DNA of 64,000 nucleotides, taken from the NCBI GenBank assembly GCA_037201625.1, contig JBBCGR010000003.1, forward strand, positions 3,162,001 to 3,226,000, in the 5' to 3' direction. The notes beneath the pieces were generated by a model that was given only the letters and a program-made list of their open reading frames with translations, searched no databases and was not told the origin of the DNA. The position numbers and the translations under genes were made by a program. This DNA comes from JAMXLO01 sp037201625 (lineage in GTDB: Bacteria; Pseudomonadota; Alphaproteobacteria; Acetobacterales; Acetobacteraceae). This document shows positions 56,147 to 64,000 of this stretch, in pieces (within the stretch, counting starts at the first letter, position 1; every line of letters begins with the position of its first letter).

Positions 56147-56302
56147 CGTGCTGTTCGCATCCTCGTTGGCAGGGGAGGCTGCATGATAGCGATGCGACCC
56201 GCGCTTTCAACCTTGTCCTGCCGCCGCTCCGGCAGGTGCTGCCGTCCCGCGGCACTTGAGCGGCGGGACGACATCGCCTACTTGCCGGAGCCGGCGTTGC
56301 GA

Positions 56303-56377
56303 TGGGGCGTAGCCAAGCGGTAAGGCAGCGGATTTTGATTCCGCCATTCGGAGGTTCGAACCCTCCCGCCCCAGCCA
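56303..56377 (+). tRNA. tRNA-Gln (anticodon TTG), CCA encoded
   Basis: A complete cloverleaf: acceptor tggggcg pairs with cgcccca (56367-56373); the D arm is gccaagcggtaaggc; the anticodon stem gcgga/tccgc encloses loop ttttgat with anticodon TTG; the T arm is ggaggttcgaaccctcc. Discriminator G and genome-encoded CCA follow. The sequence is very close to the glutamine tRNA of other proteobacteria. Confidence 0.97.
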
Positions 56378-56401
56378 GCGCTGGTGTCCAGCGCGCGGAC
56401 G

Positions 56402-56608
56402 CTAGGCGCGCTCCATCGCCGGAGCGGTCCGCCGCAACTCGCAGATCGCGGCGTGGACCTGCTGCCACAGGTCGAAGCCTGCCACGTCGCCCTGCTGGCG
56501 CAATTCGGCCGCCCGTTCCAGGGCAACCGCCTGGGCCCGCAGGCCGTGCAGCCTGATCATCGAGGTCGCGGTCCCGTGCGCATCGCGCCGGATGTCCTGC
56601 TTGTTCAT
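56402..56608 (-). CDS. Small conserved-type ORF, 68 aa
   Basis: A 68-residue, mostly helical, charged protein with no recognised domain (core RLHGLRAQAVALERAAELRQ and FDLWQQVHAAICELRR). AGGAGG at ideal spacing before the ATG at 56608 and normal codon use support translation. It is separate from the upstream ankyrin gene although a frameshifted reading joins them. Function unknown. Confidence 0.65.
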   Translation of the reverse strand: MNKQDIRRDAHGTATSMIRLHGLRAQAVALERAAELRQQGDVAGFDLWQQVHAAICELRRTAPAMERA

Positions 56609-56705
56609 GGCCGTCCTCCTGTCAGCAACGTCGAGGATCGGCATATGCGTTCCGGCGGCGCGATGCGCCAGTCGCGGGCACGTCAGCGGGATGAAATTTC
56701 GGCCA

Positions 56706-57298
56706 TCATCGCCGGCCGGAGTCGAACCCCAGGAATCCGGCATTCGGGTTCGGCGCGCCGCCGTCGCCGCTGAACAGGCGGGCGGTCTGCGACGGCGCCG
56801 GCTGCGATACGGCGACCTTGGCGGCCCTGGCGCGGCGGGCACCTGTCGGGCCTGGCGGGTGGGTGCCGGCTTCGCCGCGGTCTCGTTGGCGGTCGGACGG
56901 CCTCGGCCATCGTCGCCCCGCATCGACAGCAGCATGAACGAGATGTCGTTCCGCGCCAGGTCGACCGAAAGCTCGATCGGCGTCATGCCGAGGATGTTGC
57001 GTCCGTTGAGGTCGGCGCCGCGGCTGACCGAATCACGGGCGGCCGTGATGTCGCCGCGGTTGATCGCATCGAACAGCGCCTCGGTGGGTTCCATGTCGCC
57101 GGCGGCGCGGGTGGGCGGTGCCGCCCCGCGGCCGCCCGAGGTGGCGCCGGGCAGCGCCGGTGGCGGCACGGTCTGCGCCGGCGCGTTCATCGGCTTGCCG
57201 CCGGTCGTCTGCTTGAACATGCCCGGGGACTGGGCAAACGCGGGCGCCGCCGCCATCAGGGCGCCAAGGACAGTGGCAGAGATCAATCCGGTTTTCAT
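56706..57298 (-). CDS. Exported ankyrin-repeat protein (one frame break)
   Basis: About 197 residues. A signal peptide (cleavage near AFA-Q, residue 22) is followed by a proline-rich stretch and one to two ankyrin repeats (TEALFDAINRGDITAARDSV, then SRGADLNGRNILGMTPIELS). The C-terminus in the third frame reads RLFSGDGGAPNPNAGFLGFD and ends at 56706; one base appears missing near 56838. As written the frame runs on into the small ORF downstream. Probably periplasmic, protein-binding; partner unknown. Confidence 0.7.
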
Positions 57299-57414
57299 GG
57301 CACCCAGTCTACCCTAGTGCGTGCTCGCTTCCAGCGGAATTACGTCGAGCGCGACCCAGGCGGCGAAACAAAGAGCTGTCGCAGGTTCGATGCTTTCCTC
57401 ATACCGAACAGGTG

Positions 57415-57859
57415 CTAACCGCGGTTGAGCCACCAGAAGCCTGCGGTGAGGGTACGTCGCATAGGCGCTCCATGCGAGGTACGGCGCCATCAGCCACACG
57501 GCCAGCCGCCGCAGCCGCAGGAACGCGCGCATCGTCAGCCCGGTCAGCACGAGCAGCGCGAGACACAGCATGAGCGCGAGCGGCGGGCTGTGCAGCGCAA
57601 AGAATGCCGGCGTCCAGGCGGCGTTCGCGGCAAGCTGCCAGCCCCAGAGGCGCAGCGGCTGCGGCGAAACGGCGCGGCGCCAGGCGAGCCAGCCGGCAAC
57701 GCCGATCATGACGTAGAGCGCGCTCCACACCGGCCCGAACATCCAGTCGGGCGGCGCGCCGGGCGGGCGGTGCAGCGACAGGTACCAGCCGGGCGGCAGG
57801 CTGGCGATCAGCGAACCGTCCGCGACGGCCACCAGCAGGCTCAGTCCGACGAAGCCCAC
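57415..57859 (-). CDS. tspO: TspO/MBR family membrane protein (one frame break)
   Basis: About 148 residues after removing an extra C near 57450-57452. Five helices are present. Family motifs are SLHRPPGAPPDWMFGPVW, WGWQLAANAAWTPAFFALH and, after correction, APYLAWSAYATYLTAGFWWLNRG. TspO binds porphyrins and related molecules and is tied to stress and tetrapyrrole control in Rhodobacter. The start is taken as GTG 57859 with AGGA upstream. It is monocistronic, between the ankyrin gene and the D-threonine-aldolase-like operon. Confidence 0.85.
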
Positions 57860-57982
57860 CAGCGCAAGTCCTGGCGAGATCGGTGCGGACGATCCCGGAT
57901 GGGATCCCCATTCGTTGGGATCGGAATTCAGGAAGACACGCCATCCTTTCGTGCCGATCGGGAACCAGGCCGCTGGTGTACC

Positions 57983-59082
57983 CTACCAGCCATTCACGCG
58001 CGACCAGACGGCGACGACTTCGTCACTGTCCTCGACCACAAAATAGCGATCATGCGCCCGCCGCGGTCATGCAGGTATGGTTGGGCGCGATGCGCAGCCT
58101 GGCGCCGATCGGCAGGTCCAGCGGATACGCCGGATCGGCCTCCACCACGCCATGCTCCTGGTAGGCGCGGCGGACCACGGCGTCGCCATGGCTGCGCCGG
58201 CCGGCGGCATCCAGCACCAGCCCGAAGCCGTAATCCTTCGGCGCATCGGCGGTGCTGCGGTCCTTGGACAGCGCCAGCCCGCCGGCATCCACCAGCAGCC
58301 GCCCGGGGCGCCGGGCCGATCACGCTGGTGAGCACGGTCAGCGCGATCGAATCCAGGTCGTGGGTGCCGATCTCCGCCTGGAACAGGTCGCCGAACATGT
58401 AGACGCCGGCGCGCACTTCGGTGACCCCATCGAGGTGGCGGGCGTGCAGCGCGGTCGGCGAACTGCCCATCGAGACGATCTGCGCCGGATGCCCCGCCTC
58501 GCGCAGCCGCTCGGCCGCGCGGACCACCCCGGCACGCTCCGTCTCGGCGATCTGCGCGATGTCGTCGAGCGTGCGGCCGGCATAGGAGTGCCCGGCATGC
58601 GTCATCACGCCGGCGAGATAGGGACCGAGCCGCGCGGCAATCTCCAGCAGCAGGTAGTCGTCGGGCGCCACGCCGCCGCGGCCTTCGCCGGTATCGATCT
58701 CGATCAGCACGCGCGGCGGCTGGCGGTGTGCGGCGATCGCGCTGGCGGTGTCCAGGTCGTCGGTCAGCACGATGACCGCCGCGCCCGCGCCGTTGAGCTT
58801 CGCCACCTGGTCCAGCTTCTGCGGCGTGATGCCGACGGCATACAGGATGTCGGTGATGCCGTAGCCGGCGAAATACTCCGCCTCCGCCAGGGTGGACACG
58901 GTGATGCCGCCGGGCTGGCCTGCGGTCGCGAGGCGGGCGACCTCGATCGACTTGGCGGTCTTCATGTGCGGGCGCAGCGGCACGCGGTGGCGTGCCAGCC
59001 AGCGTGCCATCGTGCCGATATTGCGCAGCAGGATGCCGCGGTCGAGCACCAGGCACGGGGTGGGCAGGTCGGCGAGCTTCAT
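57983..59082 (-). CDS. D-threonine aldolase/D-serine dehydratase-fold PLP enzyme (two frame breaks)
   Basis: About 366 residues when two extra G/C bases near 58057 and 58306 are ignored. It is a fold-type III PLP enzyme with an alanine-racemase N-terminal barrel. The PLP lysine is Lys41 in LRPHMKTAKSIE. A C-terminal D-serine dehydratase-like domain carries the zinc ligands (IAPNHTCMTAA and the corrected AHDRYFVVED). Substrates are beta-hydroxy-D-amino acids such as D-threonine or D-serine. It overlaps the M81 peptidase gene by 4 nt and ends the operon threonine-synthase-like, M81, D-TA. Confidence 0.82.
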
Positions 59083-60618
59083 GCCGTCCACTCCGCAGTG
59101 GCGTCGATCGGCAGCACGGGACGAGGCATGTGCCGCCAGGGGAAGCGCGACAGGACGGGGCTGGTGAGGCCGGGGGCGTCCACCTCCACCACCTGCTCGT
59201 GGCGGAAGAACTCGTCGAAGCCGCCGCGGAAATGGCCGCGCGACTTCACCACCACGATGCGGGCGGCGGCGATGTCGAGGCCGAACGCCTCGAAGAATAC
59301 CGGATCGGCACATTGCACGCGGTTGGAGATCACCACGACGGTGATGCCGCCGATCTGCAGCGCCGCGCACGGGCCGAGGGCAAGGGTGTTGTTGGCGTAG
59401 ATGCCGCGCCGGCCAAGCATGGCGCCGTCGTGCAGGCGCCGCACCGTGGCCGGCGCGCTGAACGGCTCGGAGAATTCGTCGCCGCCGTCGCGGTTGAACC
59501 GCGCGGTGAACGTCGCGCCCTCCCCCAGTGTATGGGCTTCGGCGGCGAGGGCGGGATCGTGGATGACGCCGACCAGCGCATCGCGGACACCGGCGTGGTG
59601 GAACGCCTCGAGGATCCACATCGTGTTGCCGCGCCCGCCGCCGCCCGGATTGTCGGCGACGTCGGCGAACACCAGCGCCGGTGCGCCTCGGTCCTCGGTC
59701 GCCTTCGCCCGCCGGGTGGCCTCCTCGAGCGAGGTCAGCACTGCGCGGAAACCGGTCCCGCCGCGCCCAGCCCGCCTCGGCAATCTCGTGCGCCCAGCGA
59801 TTGTGCGGCATCGGCGTCGGTCGCGGTGACCACGACGGTGAGGCCGTTGAACGGCGTGTCGGCGAAGGCGAAGCCGCCCATCACCGACACGTTCAGCACG
59901 CGCCCCGCATAGGGCGCCTCCTGCATCCGCTGCTGGCCAAGGTCGATCAGTTCGCCATACGGACGCTCGTGCGCGTCGCGGCCGGTCAGCATGCTCACGG
60001 TGGGCGGCACGATCGGCAGCCGGATGTGCGCGAGGTAGGTGCGCGTGCCCGCCAGCAGCCGGCGCATCACCTGCGCCGATTCGGCGCCGCGCTCGCGCAT
60101 GTCGAGATGCGGATTGGTGCGGTAGCCGATATAGGCGTCGACCAGCGCGACGTCGGCGTCCGAGACGTTGGCGTGCAGGTCGTAGCTGGCGACCACCGGC
60201 GTGGCGGGGCCGACGATGCCGCGCACGAAGGTCAGCAGTGTGCCTTCCGGGTCGTGGTCGGCGGTGGCGAGGGCCGGCGCCGTGCAGCACGCAATAGACG
60301 CCGTCCAGCCGTCCAGCGTTGCGCAACCCGGCCTCCCACTCGGCCATCATGCGGTCGAAGAATGCCTGGTCCACCGGGCCGTTGGGCTCGGCCATCGCGC
60401 AGGATTGGGCACCGGCTGCCAGTTCGCCGGCCGCGTCCATGTCGGCGATGAAGCCGGGCAGTTCGCCCAGCATGTGCGGCGCGGGGGGAGCGCGCATCGG
60501 ACACCATCGCCTCACCGCGCAGCAGCGTGCGGCCGGCGAAGTCGGCCTCCGTCGCGGTGGGCGCGAAACGATTGCACTCGATGGAGAAGCCGAGCAGCGC
60601 GATGCGGGGGCCGCTCAC
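59079..60618 (-). CDS. M81 family metallopeptidase (MlrC) (four frame breaks)
   Basis: About 512 residues when four extra bases near 59750, 59804, 60275 and 60485 are ignored. The family text is clear: IALLGFSIECNRFAPTATEADF at the start, YCVLHGA, VASYDLHANVSDADVALVDAYIGYRTNPH (metal-binding Asp and His), and VFADVADNPGGGGRGNTMWIL. MlrC hydrolyses linearised microcystin; most homologues act on other short peptides. The GTG start at 60618 overlaps the stop of the threonine-synthase-like gene. Confidence 0.82.
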
Positions 60619-61751
60619 AGCGTGATCCCCAGCAGTTCCGCGATGCGCGGCGTCGCCTTGAGGGCCGCTGCCGGTCAGCACCAGCACCGTGGTCTGCTCC
60701 GGCGTGATCGTGCCGGCGTCCAGCAGCTTGCGGAACGCGCCGGCGACCTGGGCGGAGGTGGGCTCGACGTAGACGCCGATGCGCGCGAGATCGAGCGTCG
60801 CCCCGGCGATCTCCGCCTCGCTCAGCATCACCGCGCCGCCGCGCGTCTGGCGCAGCGTGCCCAGCACCTCTGCCAGCCGGATCGGCTGCGCGATCGCGGT
60901 GCCCTCGGCGATGGTGGGGGTGATCTCGGTCGCCACCGGCGTGTCGGCGCCGGCCAGGAACGCGGCGGCAATCGGTGCGCAATTGGCCGGCTGGGCGGCG
61001 AAGATGCGCGGCATCGCCTCGATCTCGCCAGCGCGCAGCAGTTCGGAAAAGCCGATCTCGCAGCCCAGCACGTTGGAGCCCGCGCCGCAGGGGGTGATGA
61101 CGTTGTCGGGGCGCGCGGAAGCCCAGATCCTCCCACAGCTCATAGGCCAGCGTCTTGGTGCCGTGCAGGAAGAACGGGTGCCAGTTGTGGCTGGCATAGA
61201 ATACCGTCTCGGAGCGCGCGACGGCGGCATCGGCGGTGGCCTGGCGCGAGCCGGGGATCAGTTTCCACCGTGGCGCCGTGCGCGCGCATCTGCACGGTCT
61301 TCGCCGGGCTGGTGGAATCGGGCGCCATGATCGTGGCGTGGAGGCCGCCGGCCGCGGCATAGGCGGAGATCGCCGCGCCGCCGTTGCCGGAGCTGTCCTC
61401 CAGCACGTCGTGCACGCCCTGCGCCCGCAGCAGCGACAGCATGACGCTGGCGCCGCGGTCCTTGAAGCTGCCGGTCGGCGCGAACCACTCACATTTCAGC
61501 AGCGCCGATGCGCCGTGCAGCGAGCGGCGGACCAGCGGGGTGCAGCCCTCGCCCATGGTGATCGGATCGTCCGGCACGAAGGGGAAGGCGGCGCGGTAGC
61601 GCCACAGGCTGCGCGTGGCCGGGTCGATCTGGTCGCGGGTGAGGCCGGCCAACGGCGTGAGCAGCAGCGGCGCATGGTTCGGCCCGCACCAGCGCGGCTG
61701 GTCGAGCGGGAAGGTCTGGCCGGTGCGCGGGTCGAGATAGGCTGGGGACAT
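60615..61751 (-). CDS. Threonine synthase-like PLP enzyme (three frame breaks)
   Basis: About 378 residues after ignoring extra bases near 60663, 61110 and 61264. Fold-type II: the PLP lysine is in FAPTGSFKDRGAS, followed by the phosphate/glycine segment DSSGNGGAAISAYAA and later CGAGSNVLG. The N-terminal GEGCTPLV and overall plan match threonine synthase and its relatives, including threonine dehydratases and diaminopropionate lyases. In an operon with an MlrC peptidase and a D-threonine aldolase homologue it may process a D- or hydroxy-amino acid rather than serve threonine biosynthesis. Confidence 0.82.
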
Positions 61752-61869
61752 GGGCGGGAGTGTGCACAGTTCGGACGCGGTGCAAAGGGTCGGAGCCCGG
61801 CGTGAATGCGGGCCGGAGGGCCTACCGGAGGAGCCGGCCCAGCGCCGACACACATCGGGTTGTTCCGCC

Positions 61870-62163
61870 TTAGTAGCCGGCTTCCTTTTGATGGCGGAAG
61901 GCCAACAGATAGACGGCATCGGCTGCCGGCTGATGCCGATAGAGTGCGACGTAGCCGGAGTCACCGAATGGGATCACCAACTCGCGCAGATCCGGCTGAT
62001 CGGGCAACGGGCGGCCGATATTCGCGCTGGTCTGGATCATTGCGAGATGTCGGGCGATCACCTGGCCGGCCCGCCGCGCCGCCTGGGGATTCCGCTCCGC
62101 CAGGAAACCGCGACAGCGTGCCAGGCCGAGAGCCGCCCCTTCGGTGACGACTACTCGTGGCAC
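61870..62163 (-). CDS. Type II toxin, RelE/ParE family
   Basis: A 97-residue RelE/ParE-fold protein with the pattern RCRGFLAERNPQAARRAGQ, a central GRPLPDQPDLRELVIPFGDSGYV strand pair and the terminal LLAFRHQKEAGY. ParE toxins block gyrase, RelE toxins cut mRNA on the ribosome; the closing RHQKEAGY resembles the ParE branch. The GTG start at 62163 lies inside the end of the antitoxin gene (13-bp overlap), normal for such pairs. The frame is intact. Confidence 0.85.
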   Translation of the reverse strand: MPRVVVTEGAALGLARCRGFLAERNPQAARRAGQVIARHLAMIQTSANIGRPLPDQPDLRELVIPFGDSGYVALYRHQPAADAVYLLAFRHQKEAGY

Positions 62164-62423
62164 CCCGGCATCGCCGCTTCCGTCTCGGCGCCCCAGCCTT
62201 CCAGCCAGGTGCGCACCTCCTCGCCCGTCAGATGACGCCCGGTCTCCTGGTAGGCCGTCCAGGCGGACATGGCCTCCTGCCTGAAGCTCTCACGGGCTTC
62301 CTCGCGCGCGACATACTGGCTGATCGCCTCGCGCATGATCCAATGGGCCGATCGCCGGCGCAGTTCGGCGAGCCGCTGCACGCGGCCCTTAAGCTCGTCA
62401 TCGATCTTGATCGACGTTGCCAT
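62151..62423 (-). CDS. CopG/RHH-family antitoxin
   Basis: A 90-residue ribbon-helix-helix protein. The DNA-binding strand and helices are MATSIKIDDELKGRVQRLAE and RSAHWIMREAISQYV. A disordered, acidic C-terminal tail (TWLEGWGAETEAAMPG) would wrap the toxin. It precedes and overlaps the toxin gene. Such antitoxins repress their own promoter, which here lies within the 193-bp gap to the right. Confidence 0.88.
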   Translation of the reverse strand: MATSIKIDDELKGRVQRLAELRRRSAHWIMREAISQYVAREEARESFRQEAMSAWTAYQETGRHLTGEEVRTWLEGWGAETEAAMPGCHE

Positions 62424-62616
62424 GCGGATTCACGGTTATCGCTGGGTATTACCTGCCGATAGTGTAGGGAGCATCACCCGGCCTGTCCATCAACCACCCG
62501 CCAAACAGCGGCTGAGGCCGACCGCGGCAGGAATCGACGTCCCTCTCCGGGCGTCCGATAAACCGCCGCCAGACGAGCAACAGCAACCACAACAACCGAC
62601 ACAGGGAGACCACCCC

Positions 62617-63626
62617 ATGGACCGCCGCTCGCTGTTCGCCGGAACCGCCGCGCTGGCCGCCGGTGCCGCCATCGGCATCACCAGCGCCGCCGCCCAACCC
62701 GCCACTGCCCAGCCCGCCGCTGCCCAAACCCGCCACTGCGCAACCCACCGGCGCCGGCCAGTCGCCCGGCGTCTACCGCATGAAGCTCGGCAGCTTCGAG
62801 ATCACCGCCGCCACCGACGGCATCGCCTATCGCCCCCTCACCGACGGCTTTGTCCGCAACGCCCCGCTCGCCGATGTGCAGCAGGCGCTGAAGGACGCGT
62901 TCCTGCCCTCGGACAAGGTGCCCATCCCGTTTACTCCCCTCGTGGTCAACACTGGTGCCAAACTGGTGCTGCTGGATGCGGGCAACGGCCAGTTCGGGGC
63001 CCCAACCTCCGGCCAGCTTGTCGCCAACCTCACCGCCGCCGGGATCGACCCGAAGGCGGTCAACATCGTCATCATCAGCCACTTCCACGGCGACCACATC
63101 AATGGCCTGCGCGGCAAGGACGGCGCGCTGACCTACCCCAATGCCGAGATCATGGTGCCGGCGCCGGAATGGGCGTTCTGGATGGATGATGACAACATGG
63201 CCAAGGCGCCCGAAGGGATGAAGCCCGGGTTCCAGGGCGTCCGCCGGGTATTCGGCCCGATCGCCGACAAGGTGACGCGCTATGAGCCGGGCAAGGAACT
63301 GGTCACCGGCATCCAGTCGGTCGCCGCCTATGGCCACACGCCGGGCCACTGCACCTTCGCGATCCAGTCCGACGACAAGCGCATGCTGTATCTGGCGGAC
63401 ATCACCAACAACCCGCTGCTGTTCGTGCGCAATCCCGACTGGTCGGCGGTGTTCGATCAGGATGCCGATATGGCGCGGGCGGCGCGGCGGCGGGCGCTCG
63501 ACATGGCGGCCCAGGAAAGGATGCTGGTAGCGGGTTACCACTACCCCTTCCCGGCGATGGGGCCACATCGTCAAGGAGGGCAGCCGGTTCGACGTGGTGC
63601 CGGCGTTCTGGATGCCGACGCTGTAG
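62617..63626 (+). CDS. Tat-exported metallo-beta-lactamase-fold hydrolase (two frame breaks)
   Basis: About 336 residues when extra bases near 62728 and 63559 are ignored. The N-terminus MDRRSLFAGTAALAAG is a twin-arginine signal, followed by an alanine/proline-rich linker. The MBL metal motif is SHFHGDHINGL, with later His in YGHTPGHCTF and Asp in LADITNN; the corrected end reads YHYPFPAMGHIVKEGS. It resembles the methyl-parathion hydrolase/quorum-lactonase-like branch. The ATG follows AGGGAG. Periplasmic location is inferred from the Tat signal. Confidence 0.82.
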
Positions 63627-63665
63627 CCGCTTTACGCGACGCGATGCGGGAGGCGAGAGTGAGGC

Positions 63666-64000
63666 ATGTCCTCCTCGCTCTCCGCCCGTCTCGACCGGCT
63701 GTTGGAAACCCTGCCGCAATCCTATCCCGGCCCCGGTGGGGCTGTCGCTGCATTGCGCGAGGGCGAGGTGCTCGTGCGCCATGCCTGGGGCTGGGCGAAC
63801 GCCGAGCGGCGCATCGCCTTCACGCCGGGCACGCTGTTCCGCATGTGCTCGATCACCAAGCAGTTCACCTGCGCCGCGCTGCTCGATGCATTCCCCGACC
63901 CGACCGTGCTCGACGCCGATGTGCGCGCCCGCCTGCCGTTGCTGGAGCAGCCGGCGCCCGGCGCGCTGCACCTGGCCCATAACCAGTCGGGCCTGCGCGA
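63666..64000 (+). CDS. dap: D-aminopeptidase (DmpB/Dap-type serine hydrolase), N-terminal fragment
   Basis: The first 111 residues of a beta-lactamase-fold serine peptidase; the rest runs off the right edge. The segments LPQSYPGPGGAVAAL, VLVRHAWGWANAERRI, the SxxK active site in CSITKQFTCAALLDAF (nucleophile Ser, general base Lys) and HNQSGLR follow the Ochrobactrum anthropi D-aminopeptidase almost position for position. That enzyme releases N-terminal D-amino acids from peptides and amides. It starts 40 bp behind the MBL hydrolase, and probably forms a unit with it. Proximity to D-amino acid enzymes supports the call. Confidence 0.85.
   Translation, partial: MSSSLSARLDRLLETLPQSYPGPGGAVAALREGEVLVRHAWGWANAERRIAFTPGTLFRMCSITKQFTCAALLDAFPDPTVLDADVRARLPLLEQPAPGALHLAHNQSGLR

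Noticed and set aside
57994..59811. A 605-codon frame suggesting a fusion of M81 and the D-threonine-aldolase-like protein
   Set aside because: The N-terminal 240 residues are a shadow frame of the M81 gene; the D-TA protein begins at 59082.
1..64000. CRISPR arrays, prophage, insertion sequences, rRNA
   Set aside because: No regularly spaced repeats, integrase, transposase, phage structural gene or rRNA sequence was seen.

Overview
The window is about 64 kb of GC-rich bacterial chromosome. Protein family content points to an alphaproteobacterium, most likely an Acetobacteraceae or Rhodospirillales relative. The main reasons are a Hint-domain beta-repeat protein of the kind common in that group, many CaiB/BaiF CoA-transferases, LLM flavin oxidoreductases, amidohydrolases and Liv-type ABC importers, a CHCC zinc finger next to polA, and a Flp pilin. 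The taxonomic call is inference. No phage, insertion sequence, CRISPR array or rRNA was seen. One tRNA (Gln, TTG) is present.

Layout. The left edge holds the 3' end of priA, then an MFS exporter. From 1.8 to 13.8 kb is a catabolic block: an oxalyl-CoA decarboxylase/2-hydroxyacyl-CoA lyase-like enzyme, RidA and a VOC protein on the minus strand; a divergent MetE-like/CaiB/EamA operon; an orphan Flp pilin; a penicillin acylase; a PPOX flavoprotein; and a Frc-like CaiB/enoyl-CoA hydratase/cupin run. A 1205-aa beta-repeat protein ending in a Hint domain follows at 14.0-17.6 kb. From 17.7 to 31 kb are more catabolic genes: FAH hydrolase, LysR with a divergent quinone reductase, amidohydrolase, SurE, SDR, two overlapping LLM monooxygenases, a divergent MDR/SDR pair, and a minus-strand run of TPR, carboxymuconolactone decarboxylase-like, Rieske ferredoxin and two ACMSD-type amidohydrolases. 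A DHA2 exporter is divergent from hyuA-hyuB, which is followed by two complete branched-chain amino-acid-type ABC importers in tandem (36.6-46.2 kb).

From 46 to 53 kb lie two convergent hybrid sensor kinases, the second in a minus-strand unit with a YfiR-like periplasmic protein and a TonB receptor. Then come polA, a CHCC zinc finger, tRNA-Gln, a small conserved ORF, an ankyrin protein and TspO. At 58-62 kb a minus-strand operon encodes a threonine synthase-like enzyme, an M81 (MlrC) peptidase and a D-threonine-aldolase-fold enzyme. A ParE/CopG-type toxin-antitoxin pair, a Tat-exported metallo-beta-lactamase-fold hydrolase and the start of a D-aminopeptidase gene complete the window. The last block looks like D-amino acid or peptide catabolism.

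A strong technical pattern overlays this. Every gene left of about 40.6 kb is intact, while about 28 apparent single-base indels, mostly +1 in short G/C runs, break 14 genes to the right, including the normally essential polA. Sequence or assembly error is the simplest reading, so those genes are annotated as full-length CDS with the break positions stated.
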